Positions 18,042 through 27,125 are shown, counted from the first letter of the stretch. The stretch is DNA of 64,000 nt from Promineifilum sp019695075 (GCA_026129185.1 JAHCIO010000024.1:8871-72870); one strand, 5' to 3'. Notes: generated by a model from the sequence alone, not told the origin. Translations and numbers: made by a program.

Positions 18042-19032
18042 ACTCCTCCTGTAGGGCCGAATGGACGACGATGAGCGCGGGGAACTCCGCCCGCAACCAG
18101 TTCGCCAGCGCGGCTATGGCAGCATGGACGCCGCGCGTCGGCCGCGGAAAGCCAACCTCGGCCAGCCCGATGACGATCTCCCCGTTGGCGCGCGCGCGCA
18201 CTTCCAGCCCCAGCCGCTGCCGGATGGGGTCTTCATTGATGTAGGTCTCGATCAGCAGCTTGTCGCCGCCCAGGGCACGGTAGGCCTCAATGAAGCGCAC
18301 GCGCCCGCCGTCGAACAGGATCACGGACGGACGGAAGCGGCGGCCGATCTCGGTCAGGTCGGCCGGCCCGCGCAAGACAACGTGGGGCATGGCGTACTCC
18401 TCCGGGATGGGAAAAGGCGTAGTCGCCGGGGCGTCGTTGCGCCGCCAGGCGAAATAGCGCGGCGTGCGTCCCTCCGCCAGGGCGACGCGTTCGTACTTGG
18501 TCGGCGCGCGGCCGGGTTCCTCCAGGGCGAAGGTCGCCCCGCTGCGGCTCTCGAAGGTGGGCGAGCGCGCCAGCGCGGCGGCGATCTGCGCGGCGTAGTC
18601 GTCGTGGTCGGTGGCGATGTCCAGCGGCGCGCCGGCGGCCATGCGCGTGGCCAGCAGGCACAGGAAATCGTTGTCGATGAGGCGGCGGGCGTCGTGGTCG
18701 AGCTTGGGCCAGGGGTCGGGGAAGTTGATGACCACCGCGGCCAGGCTGCCCGGCGCGCATAGCGCCCGCAGCACCGCGTTGGCGTCGCCCTGGATGAGGC
18801 AGACGTGGTTCAGGCCGCGCCGCTCCAGCTTGCGGCCCGCTCGCCGCAGCGCGGGCACGGAAATCTCCACGCCGATGACGTTGGCCTCCGGCCGCCGTCC
18901 GGCCAGCTCGATGAGGTACTGGCCGCTGCCGAAGCCGATCTCCATCAGCAGCGGCGCATCGCGGCCGAACAGCGCCGGCCAGTCGGCCGGCCAGGATAGC
19001 TGCTCGATTTTGGACCAGATCGCCGGGGACAT
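18013..19032 (-). CDS. trmB: tRNA (guanine-N7-)-methyltransferase TrmB with an extra C-terminal domain
   Basis: Methylates G46 of tRNA using S-adenosylmethionine. Residues 1-200 carry the SAM site (MEIGFGSGQYLIELA), VIGVEIS and the TrmB signature INFPDPWPK. Start ATG 19032 was chosen because a TATAAT lies 7 bp upstream and the longer frame would translate a palindromic repeat. Residues about 215-339 form an additional region (from MPHVVLRGPADLTEIG, through LLIETYINEDPIRQRL) absent from ordinary TrmB of about 220-240 residues; I do not recognise it. The mRNA is predicted to be leaderless. Confidence 0.9.
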   Translation of the reverse strand: MSPAIWSKIEQLSWPADWPALFGRDAPLLMEIGFGSGQYLIELAGRRPEANVIGVEISVPALRRAGRKLERRGLNHVCLIQGDANAVLRALCAPGSLAAVVINFPDPWPKLDHDARRLIDNDFLCLLATRMAAGAPLDIATDHDDYAAQIAAALARSPTFESRSGATFALEEPGRAPTKYERVALAEGRTPRYFAWRRNDAPATTPFPIPEEYAMPHVVLRGPADLTEIGRRFRPSVILFDGGRVRFIEAYRALGGDKLLIETYINEDPIRQRLGLEVRARANGEIVIGLAEVGFPRPTRGVHAAIAALANWLRAEFPALIVVHSALQEEYAHAQDERY

Positions 19033-19039
19033 CGCGGCG

Positions 19040-19068
19040 ATTATACGCCCGCCCCCCGCGCCGGCAAA
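19040..19068 (-). promoter_or_regulatory. Promoter of trmB (predicted leaderless start)
   Basis: Minus strand -35 TTTGCC (19063-19068), 17-bp spacer, perfect -10 TATAAT (19040-19045). The expected start site falls on or next to the ATG at 19032. Confidence 0.65.
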
Positions 19069-19072
19069 CAGG

Positions 19073-19101
19073 GTAGAGACGGGTCGCCGACCCGTCTCTA
19101 C
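19073..19101 (+). repeat. Short palindrome GTAGAGACGGGTCG/CGACCCGTCTCTAC
   Basis: Perfect 14-bp inverted repeat with a 1-bp centre (19087), placed between the divergent trmB and ABC exporter promoters. A related unit with the same GTAGAGACG lead occurs at 39219-39240 before rplC. Confidence 0.8.
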
Positions 19102-19104
19102 GCC

Positions 19105-19133
19105 TTGCGCCATCGGGCTACTTGGGCCACAAT
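19105..19133 (+). promoter_or_regulatory. Promoter of the ABC exporter
   Basis: -35 TTGCGC (19105-19110), 17-bp spacer, -10 CACAAT (19128-19133). Start site near 19140, about 3 nt before the chosen ATG at 19143. Confidence 0.45.
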
Positions 19134-19142
19134 ACGCGCCTT

Positions 19143-20942
19143 ATGGCGCCACTCATGCGTGGAATCGACGCGGAAAAGTACGACCGCGCCTACAGTGACC
19201 GCGACCTCGTTGCCCGCATCGCCGGCTACTTCAAGCCCCACCGCAAGAAGCTCGTCGTCATCGTCGTGGCCATCACCATCATGGCCGCGCTCGGCGCGCT
19301 GGTGCCCATCGTCATCGCCAACAGCCTGAACGCCGAGGCCAGCGAAGCGCCCTTCCCGACGACACTGGCCTTGCTCGTCCTCATTGCCGGCGTGGGCACG
19401 TGGGCGCTGGCCGGCATCCGCCGCTATCTGACAGCGCAGGTCGTCGCCGATGTCGTCAACGCCATGCGCGACGACGCCTTCTCGGCGACGATGCGCCAGG
19501 ATCTGTCGTTCTTCGACGAGTTCTCCACCGGCCGTATCGTCAGCCGCATCACCAGCGACACGCAGGAGTTTGGCGAGGTGCTGGCCATCAGCACCGACGT
19601 GATCAACCAGCTGGCGACGGCGATCATCCTCATCTTCGTTCTCTTCAGCATCGACCTGAAGCTGTCGCTGGCCGTGCTGGTCATGACGCCGCTCGTCGTC
19701 GCCGTGGCGCTGTTGTTCCGGCGCATGGCCCGCGACGTGACCCGCCAGAGTTCGCGCGCGTTGGCCGAGGTCAACAAGGCCATCCAGGAAGCGGTCAGCG
19801 GCATCCGTGTGGCCAAGAACTTCCGGCAAGAACAGGCCATCTACGACGAGTTCATGCAAGTCAACGACCAGGCCTATAGCATCAACGTTCGCCGCGCCCT
19901 CGTGCTGGCCAACATCTTCCCGACGCTCAACGCCCTGGCCGGCGTGGGCACGGCCTCGCTGGTCTACTTCGGCGGCCGCAGCGCCATTGCCGGGGCGATC
20001 AGTATCTCCTCGTGGTACATCTTCGTGGCCACGGTCGATAGCTTCTGGTTCCCGGTGACGAATCTGTCCGCCTTCTGGAGCCAGTTCCAGGCCGGGCTGG
20101 CGGCCACCGAGCGCGTCTTCGCCCTGATTGACACCGAGACGAGCGTCCGGCAAACGGCCAGCGAACCGGCCGGCCGCCTCCGTGGCGACATCGAGTTCGA
20201 CCACGTTTCCTTCCGCTACTCGTCGCAGGAGCAGGTGCTCGACGACTTCAGTCTGCACATCCAGCCGGGCGAAAGCGTCGCCCTCGTCGGCCACACCGGC
20301 GCGGGCAAGTCGAGCATCATCAAGCTCATCGCCCGCTACTACGAGTTCCAGGAGGGCACGATCCGCGTCGATGGCCACGACATCCGCGGCTTCGACCTGA
20401 CCACCTACCGGCGGCAACTGGGCATCGTCGGCCAGGTGCCGTTCCTCTTTGCCGGCACGGTGGCCGACAATATCCGCTACGCCTGCCCCGAGGCCAGCGA
20501 TGAGCGCATCGAGGCCACGGCGCGGCAGATCGGCCGCGGCGAATGGCTGGAGACGCTGCCGGAGGGAATTGCCAGCGAGGTGGGCGAACGGGGCGCGCGC
20601 CTGTCGATGGGCCAGCGCCAACTCGTCGCCCTGACGCGCGTGCTGTTGCAGAACCCCAGCATCTTCATCCTCGACGAGGCCACGGCCAGCGTCGATCCCT
20701 TCACGGAGTCGCAGATTCAGGAGGCGCTCGATCTGATCATGGCCCAACGCTCGGCCATCATCATCGCCCACCGGCTCTCGACGGTGCGCTCGGCCGACCG
20801 CATCATCGTCCTGCGCGCGGGGCGGATCATCGAAGAGGGCAGCCACAAGTCGCTGATGGCCCAGGGCGGCCATTACGCCGAGCTATACGACACCTATTTC
20901 CGCCACCAATCGCCCAGCTACGTGGTCAAGAACGAGCGATAA
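19143..20942 (+). CDS. ABC exporter, fused membrane and ATP-binding domains (MsbA/multidrug type)
   Basis: Half-transporter of about 599 residues that would work as a dimer to export lipids or drugs. Six membrane helices lie within about residues 30-310; the nucleotide-binding domain is at about 345-585, with Walker A GHTGAGKSS, signature LSMGQRQL (LSMGQ in place of LSGGQ), Walker B IFILDEATASVD and H-loop IIAHRLSTV. ATG 19143 fits the promoter better than the in-frame ATG 19122. No second half-transporter adjoins, so a homodimer or a partner elsewhere is expected. Confidence 0.9.
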   Translation: MAPLMRGIDAEKYDRAYSDRDLVARIAGYFKPHRKKLVVIVVAITIMAALGALVPIVIANSLNAEASEAPFPTTLALLVLIAGVGTWALAGIRRYLTAQVVADVVNAMRDDAFSATMRQDLSFFDEFSTGRIVSRITSDTQEFGEVLAISTDVINQLATAIILIFVLFSIDLKLSLAVLVMTPLVVAVALLFRRMARDVTRQSSRALAEVNKAIQEAVSGIRVAKNFRQEQAIYDEFMQVNDQAYSINVRRALVLANIFPTLNALAGVGTASLVYFGGRSAIAGAISISSWYIFVATVDSFWFPVTNLSAFWSQFQAGLAATERVFALIDTETSVRQTASEPAGRLRGDIEFDHVSFRYSSQEQVLDDFSLHIQPGESVALVGHTGAGKSSIIKLIARYYEFQEGTIRVDGHDIRGFDLTTYRRQLGIVGQVPFLFAGTVADNIRYACPEASDERIEATARQIGRGEWLETLPEGIASEVGERGARLSMGQRQLVALTRVLLQNPSIFILDEATASVDPFTESQIQEALDLIMAQRSAIIIAHRLSTVRSADRIIVLRAGRIIEEGSHKSLMAQGGHYAELYDTYFRHQSPSYVVKNER

Positions 20943-21013
20943 CAAAAGACCTCAGAGGTCTCGGAAGACCTCTGAGGTCTGGCTACTAACAAAAGACCTC
21001 AGAGGTCTGGCTA
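20943..21013 (+). repeat. Three linked AGACCTCAGAGGTCT palindromes between convergent genes
   Basis: AAAAGACCTCAGAGGTCT, then GGAAGACCTCTGAGGTCT, GGCTACTAAC and a further AAAAGACCTCAGAGGTCT followed by GGCTAC. Each unit is a self-complementary hairpin; GGCTACT(G/A) recurs as a spacer. The last copy ends inside the stop codon of the SH3 gene. It may act as a bidirectional terminator. Confidence 0.8.
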
Positions 21014-21658
21014 CTGCCCTTCAACCGTCAGAAAATCCCGCGCCACCCAGCCCTCGACGCCCGCTTCCGTTCGCACCTGCTGCCAGAGGAGGTCATCGGC
21101 CGTCTGCTGGCCGGGCAGCAGAGTGACAACAGTGCCGTCGAGCAGCCATTCGAGTTGCTCGCCGGTCGTGCTGGGCGCGCCGCGCAGCCAGACGCCGACG
21201 CCGCTGCTAACCGTGGCCGTCTGCACGGGGGTCGTGGCTGTGGCGGCGGCCGTGGCTTCAGGCGTGGGCGAGGCGGGCAGGACGGTCGCGCCGCTCTCGG
21301 TGGCCGACGCGGTGGCCGGCCCGGCCGGCGTGGTGGCTTCGGGCGAGGTCTGGGGCGCGGGCGTGGCCACGGGTTGCGTGGCGACGGGTTGCGTGGGCGC
21401 GGGGGTCGGGTCGGCGGCGCGGCCGGTCAGCAGCGGCCGGGCCAGGAAGATGCCGAAGAACACCAGGGCAGCAACGGCCAGAAAGCCCGCCCGAATCCAG
21501 TTCAGCGCGGTTGTCCGTCTGGCTTCCACTTGGCCGACGCTGTAAGCCTGGCGGTTGATCCTGGAGCGAGCGCCCAGCCCCCTGAATAGAAAGACCAAGG
21601 CTCCCAGGGCCGCCAGGGCCGCCAGCGACAAAAGGACGATGTTGAGTACTGTTGTCAC
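21011..21658 (-). CDS. Membrane-anchored SH3-domain protein
   Basis: The 215-residue protein has two hydrophobic segments (about 5-25 and 56-76), a Pro/Thr/Ala-rich linker (80-145) and a C-terminal bacterial SH3-like domain (about 150-213: VSSGVGVWLRGAPSTTGEQL to EGWVARDFLTV). Such domains usually sit outside the membrane and bind wall or peptide ligands. It is the last gene of the long ribosomal cluster, 19 bp after mazG, and ends in the palindrome array. The specific role is unknown. Confidence 0.8.
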   Translation of the reverse strand: MTTVLNIVLLSLAALAALGALVFLFRGLGARSRINRQAYSVGQVEARRTTALNWIRAGFLAVAALVFFGIFLARPLLTGRAADPTPAPTQPVATQPVATPAPQTSPEATTPAGPATASATESGATVLPASPTPEATAAATATTPVQTATVSSGVGVWLRGAPSTTGEQLEWLLDGTVVTLLPGQQTADDLLWQQVRTEAGVEGWVARDFLTVEGQ

Positions 21659-21677
21659 GGTCTATGACGCACCGGAA

Positions 21678-23165
21678 CTACTCCGGTTCGCCCGTAATGC
21701 TATCAGCTACGTCCGATTGCGCAAGGGCCGCCTTGGCCTCACGCCACAGGTCATCCAGGGCCGCGAAGGACAGCGACGACAAGTTCAGCTCACGCTCGGC
21801 CGCCAGCCCCTCAACCCCGCGGAAACGCGCCATGAAGCGCTCGTTGGCCTCGCGCAGCGCCGTCTCAGCGTCCACGCCCAACCAGCGGGCCAGGTTGACG
21901 ACGACGAAGAGCACGTCGCCCAGTTCGGCCCGCTTCTCGTCGGCCGTGGCCGCGGCGCGCACCTCGGCCACTTCCTCGGCCAGCTTGTCGAAGACGCCCT
22001 CGATGTCGGGCCAGTCGAAGCCGGTGTTGGCCGCCCGGCCCTGAATCTTCTGCGAACGGGCCAGCGCCGGCAGAGCCGGCGGGATGCCGTCGAGTACCGA
22101 CGCGACCGTCGCGCCGGCGTCGTCCTTCTCCCGCTGCTTCAGGATCTCCCAGTTGCGCAGCACGTCGGCCGAACTGCTCACCTGCCAGTCGCCCCAGACG
22201 TGGGGATGGCGGCGCTTCAGCTTGGCCTCGATGCCGGTGATGACCTCGGTCAGGGTGAAGCTGTCGGCCTCGGCGGCGATCTGCGTCTGCATGACGATGT
22301 GGTAAAGCAGGTCGCCCAGTTCCTCGCGCAGATTGGCGTCGTCCTCGGCGTCGATGGCCGCCAGGGCCTCATAGGCCTCCTCCAGGAAGCCCTCGCGCAG
22401 GCTCTGCGAGGTCTGCTCCTGATCCCACGGGCAGCCATCGGGGCTGCGCAGCACCGCCACCGTCTCGGCCAGGGCCGTCAGGCCGGCCTTAACCGGCAGC
22501 GCGGGGACGTAGAGGCTCGTCAGGTGGTCGATGTGCTCGCTGCGGTCGAATTCGTGCAAGGCCAGGTGCTCGACGCGCTGCTCGGCCTCGCCAGCGGCGT
22601 GGACGAGGGCTACGGGCTGCTCCGGCGGGTAGATGCTCATCAGCGCCGCCTTCAGCTCCCCGGCCAGCAGACGGCTGTAGACCTGCCCCAGCAAGACGGG
22701 CACGTCCGGGTTGATGGGCGGGTAGAGATAGCCGGCCAACTCGATGGCGTCGAAGAGCTGCAAGCCGTCGAGCGCGTCGATGCCCAGCGCGGCCAGCGTC
22801 GGCTCGACGAAGCTCAGCCCGGCGATGATCTCGACCGGGATGCCCGCCTCGGCCGCGCCGCGCGCAATGGCCGTCACCGTCGCCTCGCCCACAAAGGGGT
22901 GGCCGGGCACGGCGTAGACGACCTCGCCGGCGCGCCCCAGTCGCAGCACCTCGTCGGCGATACGCTGGTAGACCGCGCCGAAGTCCTCGGCCGTGTCATA
23001 GATGTCATCGAAGCTGCGGAGATGCAAGTGGGCGGGCAAGCCGGCCACGGCCGGGTGGCGGCGGGTGCGCAGGGTGACGGCCTCGGCCGCCGAAAGGAGA
23101 TGCCAGGCCTGACGGGTGATCAGGCCGGCATCTCCTGGGCCGAGACCAACAATGGTGATGGTCAT
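21678..23165 (-). CDS. mazG: MazG-type nucleoside triphosphate pyrophosphohydrolase with N-terminal tetrapyrrole-methylase-like domain (YabN-like)
   Basis: House-cleaning NTP pyrophosphatase. Residues 1-225 are a tetrapyrrole (corrin/porphyrin) methylase-like domain (TITIVGLGPGDAGLITRQAW, YAVPGHPFVGE). Residues about 235-490 are two MazG repeats (CPWDQEQTSQSLREGFLEE with YEALAAI, EELGDLLYHIV; second FDKLAEEVAEVRAA, ELGDVLFVVVNLARWL). The fusion is that of Bacillus YabN. It follows rpsI by 46 bp in the ribosomal cluster and precedes the SH3 gene. Confidence 0.93.
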   Translation of the reverse strand: MTITIVGLGPGDAGLITRQAWHLLSAAEAVTLRTRRHPAVAGLPAHLHLRSFDDIYDTAEDFGAVYQRIADEVLRLGRAGEVVYAVPGHPFVGEATVTAIARGAAEAGIPVEIIAGLSFVEPTLAALGIDALDGLQLFDAIELAGYLYPPINPDVPVLLGQVYSRLLAGELKAALMSIYPPEQPVALVHAAGEAEQRVEHLALHEFDRSEHIDHLTSLYVPALPVKAGLTALAETVAVLRSPDGCPWDQEQTSQSLREGFLEEAYEALAAIDAEDDANLREELGDLLYHIVMQTQIAAEADSFTLTEVITGIEAKLKRRHPHVWGDWQVSSSADVLRNWEILKQREKDDAGATVASVLDGIPPALPALARSQKIQGRAANTGFDWPDIEGVFDKLAEEVAEVRAAATADEKRAELGDVLFVVVNLARWLGVDAETALREANERFMARFRGVEGLAAERELNLSSLSFAALDDLWREAKAALAQSDVADSITGEPE

Positions 23166-23211
23166 GCGAATGGGGCGCGGCGGCGGGCCGCGCCGGCGGG
23201 CTGCATCCCGC

Positions 23212-23619
23212 TTAACGCTTGGTGTACGTCGGCGCCTTGCGCGCGCGCTTCAGGCCGGGCTTCTTGCGTTCCTTCACGCGGGCGTCGCGTGTCAGGTGTT
23301 CGCCCGAGCGCAGCGGCGTGCGTAGGTTCTCGTCGTACTTGACCAGGGCGCGCGCCAGCCCCAGACGGACGGCGCTCGTCTGCCCGGTGATGCCACCGCC
23401 CTGCACCTGCACGGTGACATCAACCCGCCCCATCAGGCCGCTGGACTCCAACGGGCCGACGAGGGTCAGGTAGTCGCCGTAGCGCGGGAAGTACTCTTCC
23501 ACCGGCTTGTCATTGACGACAAACGTCGGCGCTTCGGCCTGCCCGGCGTCGCGCACGAAGATGCGCACGCGCGCCGAGGCTTCCTTGCGCCGGCCGATCC
23601 CTTCGTAATACTCGCTCAT
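23212..23619 (-). CDS. rpsI: Ribosomal protein S9
   Basis: Small-subunit head protein whose C-terminal tail reaches the P-site tRNA. It has 135 residues with the family features GIGRRKEASARVRIF near the start and the basic end KKPGLKRARKAPTYTKR, which includes the KR terminus. It is cotranscribed with rplM, 36 bp upstream, the usual L13-S9 pair. Confidence 0.97.
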   Translation of the reverse strand: MSEYYEGIGRRKEASARVRIFVRDAGQAEAPTFVVNDKPVEEYFPRYGDYLTLVGPLESSGLMGRVDVTVQVQGGGITGQTSAVRLGLARALVKYDENLRTPLRSGEHLTRDARVKERKKPGLKRARKAPTYTKR

Positions 23620-23655
23620 GTGTTCCTCTTGTGCGTATCCTCAGCGTCTCTAGCG

Positions 23656-24084
23656 CTAAAGCTCCATCGGCTGCGGCATCTGCGCCGCGTGCGGGTGTTC
23701 GCCGCCGGCGTAGACCTTCAACTTCTTGAACATCTTGCGGCCCAGCGCGTTCTTGGGCAACATGCCGCGCACGGCCGACTCGATGACGCGCTCCGGGTGC
23801 TGCTGCAACTGGTCGCGCAGGCTGATCTCCTTCAGGCCGCCGATGTAGAGCGAGTGGCGATAGTAGCGCTTCTGCTCCAGCCGGCGACCGGTGACGGCGA
23901 TCTTATCGGCGTTGACGACGATGACGTAGTCGCCGCAATCGACCGACGGGCTGTAGATCGGCTTGTGCTTGCCGCGCAGGACCGTGGCCACGGACGAGGC
24001 CAGCCGGCCCAGCGTCTGCCCCTCGGCATCTACCACGTACCAAGCGCGCTCGACATCTGCCGGTTTGGTTACGTATGTCTTCAT
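23656..24084 (-). CDS. rplM: Ribosomal protein L13
   Basis: Early-assembly large-subunit protein, 142 residues. The signature regions are VERAWYVVDAEGQTLGRLAS, GDYVIVVNADKIAVTGRR and the MLPKNALGRKMFKKLKVYAG block. It follows truA by 73 bp and leads the L13-S9 pair at the 3' side of the alpha-operon genes. Confidence 0.97.
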   Translation of the reverse strand: MKTYVTKPADVERAWYVVDAEGQTLGRLASSVATVLRGKHKPIYSPSVDCGDYVIVVNADKIAVTGRRLEQKRYYRHSLYIGGLKEISLRDQLQQHPERVIESAVRGMLPKNALGRKMFKKLKVYAGGEHPHAAQMPQPMEL

Positions 24085-24157
24085 CTCAATTCCTCCACCG
24101 GCCTACCGCCGGGTCTCAGCGGCTCGCCGCATGTCCATCTATTTGCTCGGCCAAAGC

Positions 24158-24943
24158 TTACTCAGCCACAGCCGAATCGTATTCCACCGCCACCAGATAC
24201 AGACCGTGGGCCGGCGCGGCCGACGCCGACCGCTTCCGGTCGCACGCCGCCAGGGCCGCGGCAAAGTCGTCCACCGACCATCGCCCCTCGCCGACCTTGC
24301 GCAGGCTACCGACCAGGCTGCGCACCATGCGATACAAGAACGCATTGGCGCAGATGCGAAAGAGCAACATATCGCCCTCGCGCCGCCACTCGGCCAGGTA
24401 GACCTCGCGCACCGTGTTATCGCCAACCGGCGCGCGGCCGAACGTAGCGAAGTCGTGGACGCCCGGCAGCAGCGCCGCCGCGGCGTTCATCCGCCCTTCG
24501 TCCAGCGCCGCGACCACGTGCCACGCCCGCTGGCGCAGCAGCGGCTGGCGCACGGGCGTGTTCACGACCCGGTACTCATACGTCCGCCGCCGCGCGTCGA
24601 AGCGGGGGTGGAAGCCCACCGGCGCCTCGGACAGCGCGCTGATGGCGATGTCCGGCGGCAAGTGAGCATTCAGCGCCCGCAACAGGGCGGCGTCGCCGCG
24701 CCCAGTCGGCCAATCGATTGTAAATCCCACCACCTGCCCCAGCGCATGCACGCCGGTGTCGGTGCGCCCGGCCCCGGTCACCCGCACCGGGTGGCCGGCC
24801 AGCCGGGCCAGCGCGCCCTCCAGTTCCTCCTGGATGGACGCGCCCTCGCCGCGGGGGCCGCGCCGTTGGCGCTGGAAGCCCTGATAAGCGCTGCCGTCGT
24901 ACTGAACGGTCGCCCGGAAGCTGCGGGGCCTCGCGCCGTCCAC
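24158..24943 (-). CDS. truA: tRNA pseudouridine synthase A
   Basis: Converts U38-U40 of the anticodon stem to pseudouridine. The 261-residue protein has the catalytic motif GRTDTGVHALGQV (nucleophilic Asp) and RTYEYRVVN plus LYRMVRSLVGSL of the C-terminal lobe. It starts 12 bp after rplQ, so expression is tied to ribosome synthesis, an order (rplQ-truA-rplM-rpsI) also seen in Firmicutes and others. Confidence 0.95.
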   Translation of the reverse strand: MDGARPRSFRATVQYDGSAYQGFQRQRRGPRGEGASIQEELEGALARLAGHPVRVTGAGRTDTGVHALGQVVGFTIDWPTGRGDAALLRALNAHLPPDIAISALSEAPVGFHPRFDARRRTYEYRVVNTPVRQPLLRQRAWHVVAALDEGRMNAAAALLPGVHDFATFGRAPVGDNTVREVYLAEWRREGDMLLFRICANAFLYRMVRSLVGSLRKVGEGRWSVDDFAAALAACDRKRSASAAPAHGLYLVAVEYDSAVAE

Positions 24944-24955
24944 GCTGCCGGCCGG

Positions 24956-25381
24956 TTAGTCGCTGACCAGCATCAGGACGGCCATGTCGGCATTGTCGCC
25001 CGGTCGGCGGCCGATCTTGACCATGCGCGTATAGCCGCCGGGGCGCTGCGCGTAGCGCGGCGCAATTTCGTCAAAGAGCTTGCGCACCACGTCGATATCC
25101 TCGAACGTGCCGTCTTCCAGTTCCTGTGTCCGCACGTTGGGCAGACGCGAGGCGGCCGTGCGCCGGGCATGGACGACGGCCTCCGGCCGCTCGCCCGCCT
25201 GCGCCAGACCGCGCTTGGCCAGGGTGATCATCTTCTCGGCCTCGGGGCGAATGGTACGCGCCTTGGCCTCTGTCGTTGTGATTTGTTCGAAGCACAGCAA
25301 GTCGGCGATTAGGTTGCGGCGCAGCGCGTTGCGCTGACCTGTATCCCGGCCGAGCTTGCGGCCATGCTTTTGATGTCGCAT
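24956..25381 (-). CDS. rplQ: Ribosomal protein L17
   Basis: Large-subunit protein near the exit tunnel, 141 residues. MRHQKHGRKLGRDTGQRNAL and LICFEQITTT-type sequence (here LLCFEQITTTEAKA) are diagnostic; the C-terminus ends GDNADMAVLMLVSD. It has a somewhat longer middle than the common 115-residue form. It follows rpoA by 51 bp. Confidence 0.96.
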   Translation of the reverse strand: MRHQKHGRKLGRDTGQRNALRRNLIADLLCFEQITTTEAKARTIRPEAEKMITLAKRGLAQAGERPEAVVHARRTAASRLPNVRTQELEDGTFEDIDVVRKLFDEIAPRYAQRPGGYTRMVKIGRRPGDNADMAVLMLVSD

Positions 25382-25432
25382 TTCTCATGTCCTCCGCGCG
25401 AGCCATCTCGCGCCTGGGGGCAATTCCCCACG

Positions 25433-26398
25433 CTACGCCGACCGCTTGGCCTCGTCCTCTTCGGCCAGGAAGCCCTTCAGGCGAAGCTGCTGCTTCAGCT
25501 CATCCAACGACTTCTCGCCGAAGTTGCGGATGGCCAACATCGTCTCTTCGCCCCGATCCAGCATTTCCAGCATCTCGCCCACCTTGGTGATCCCCGTCCG
25601 CTTGAGCGAGTTGAAGACACGCACGCTCAGGTCGAGCTGTTCGATGGGCGTGTCGTAGATCTCGTTGGGGATCATTTCCATGGGGCGCTCTTCTTCGATG
25701 GCCGCGAAGCTCTCTTCGCTGACGCCGGCGACGGGCCGCAGGTGCTGCATGAGCAACTGCGCCGCCTGGGCCAGCGCCTCTTCGGGCTTCATCGTGCCAT
25801 CGGTCCAGATCTCCATCACCACGCGGTCGTAGTCGGCCACCTGGCCCACGCGCGTCTTCTCCACATCGTAGGACACGCGGCGGATGGGGCTGAAGATGGA
25901 GTCAACGGGCAGCTCGCCGATGGGCAGGCGGCCGCGCTCTTCGGCGGGCGAGTAGCCCCGCCCCGTTTCCGCCATCATCTCCACTTCCAGGAAGGTATCG
26001 TCGGAGTCGACCGTGAACAGGTAGAGGTCAGGGTTAATAATTTCCACTTCCGGCGGCGTCTGGATGTCGGCGGCGGTGACAGGGCCGGCCCCTTGCACTT
26101 CCAGGCGCATGCGGGCGATGTCGGTATTGACCAGGCGCAGGCGCAACTGCTTGATGTGCAGGATGAACTGCATCATATCCTCGCGCACGCCGGGGATAGC
26201 CGAGAACTCGTGCGGCACATCGGTGACGCGGATGGACGTCACCGCCGCGCCGGGCAACGAGGCCAGCAAGACGCGCCGCAACGCATTGCCCAGCGTTGTG
26301 CCATAGCCGCGCTCCAGTGGGCCGATGATAAACCGGCCGTACTCCGCCGACATGGCCGAGCTTTGGATCTTTGGCATGACTAGGTTATTGATTGCCAA
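25433..26398 (-). CDS. rpoA: RNA polymerase alpha subunit
   Basis: Assembles the polymerase core and contacts upstream promoter DNA. Its 321 residues comprise the N-terminal dimer domain (FIIGPLERGYGTTLGNALRR at about 27-46) and, after a linker, the C-terminal domain (PIEQLDLSVRVFNSLKRTGI, GEKSLDELKQQL). Both halves are intact. It lies between rpsD and rplQ as in the usual alpha operon. Confidence 0.97.
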   Translation of the reverse strand: MAINNLVMPKIQSSAMSAEYGRFIIGPLERGYGTTLGNALRRVLLASLPGAAVTSIRVTDVPHEFSAIPGVREDMMQFILHIKQLRLRLVNTDIARMRLEVQGAGPVTAADIQTPPEVEIINPDLYLFTVDSDDTFLEVEMMAETGRGYSPAEERGRLPIGELPVDSIFSPIRRVSYDVEKTRVGQVADYDRVVMEIWTDGTMKPEEALAQAAQLLMQHLRPVAGVSEESFAAIEEERPMEMIPNEIYDTPIEQLDLSVRVFNSLKRTGITKVGEMLEMLDRGEETMLAIRNFGEKSLDELKQQLRLKGFLAEEDEAKRSA

Positions 26399-26467
26399 GG
26401 CGATTCATCTCCCTCGAATGACGAGCTACATTCATGAGCATCGTACTCGACTGTCATGTAGGCGCTT

Positions 26468-27106
26468 TTAGCGCGAGTAGTACTCGACGATCAACTGCTC
26501 GTTGAGCGAGATATCGATATCCTCGCGGGCGGGCATGTGCAACACGCGCCCCGACAGGCTGGCGGCGTCCACGGCCAACCAGCGCGGCACGCGGCGGTCG
26601 TCCAGGTTCTGGCGCAGGTCCTTGAAGTAGGTCCGGCGCGTGCTTTCCGGGCGCACCGACACGACATCGCCCGGCGACACCAAAGCCGACGGGATATTGG
26701 TCTTGCGATGATTTAGCATGATGTGGCCATGCTGGACCAGCTGGCGCGCCTGCGCGCGCGAATCGGCCAGGCCCAGACGATAGACCACGTTGTCGAGCCG
26801 CTGCTCCAGGGTGGCCAACAGGTTATAGCCGGTCAGACCCTTGGCGCGCGAGGCGCGCTCGAAATAGCGGCCGAATTGGCGCTCCAGCACGCCGTAGATG
26901 CGGCGCGCCTTCTGCTTTTCGCGCAACTGGAGCAAATAGTCCGAAGCGCGACCGCGACGGAATTGATTTTCCTTGCCATGCTGACCGGGCGGATACCCCC
27001 GGCGCTCGACAGAACACTTGGGGGTCAGACAACGCGACCCTTTCAGGAATAGTTTCTCGCCCTCGCGCCGGCACAACCGGCACACAGGCCCTGTATAACG
27101 CGCCAA
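26468..27106 (-). CDS. rpsD: Ribosomal protein S4 (zinc-ribbon form)
   Basis: Primary 16S-binding protein and frequent autoregulator of its operon. In 212 residues the N-terminus has four cysteines in a C-x2-C-x13-C-x4-C pattern (VCRLCRREGEKLF, RCLTPKCS), the zinc-binding version of S4. The S4 RNA-binding domain is at about 95-160 (RLDNVVYRLGLADSRAQARQ). The gap to rpsK (112 bp) contains a short palindrome. Confidence 0.97.
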   Translation of the reverse strand: MARYTGPVCRLCRREGEKLFLKGSRCLTPKCSVERRGYPPGQHGKENQFRRGRASDYLLQLREKQKARRIYGVLERQFGRYFERASRAKGLTGYNLLATLEQRLDNVVYRLGLADSRAQARQLVQHGHIMLNHRKTNIPSALVSPGDVVSVRPESTRRTYFKDLRQNLDDRRVPRWLAVDAASLSGRVLHMPAREDIDISLNEQLIVEYYSR

Positions 27107-27125
27107 CTTGCTTACCTCCAGAATC

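Noticed and set aside
19033..19113. Upstream extension of TrmB by 27 residues
   Set aside because: It would translate a palindromic repeat and precede the TATAAT box; the start at 19032 fits promoter and family.
20943..21013. CRISPR-like array of repeated units
   Set aside because: The units are self-complementary with almost no spacers and no cas genes are nearby; these are palindromic hairpins.
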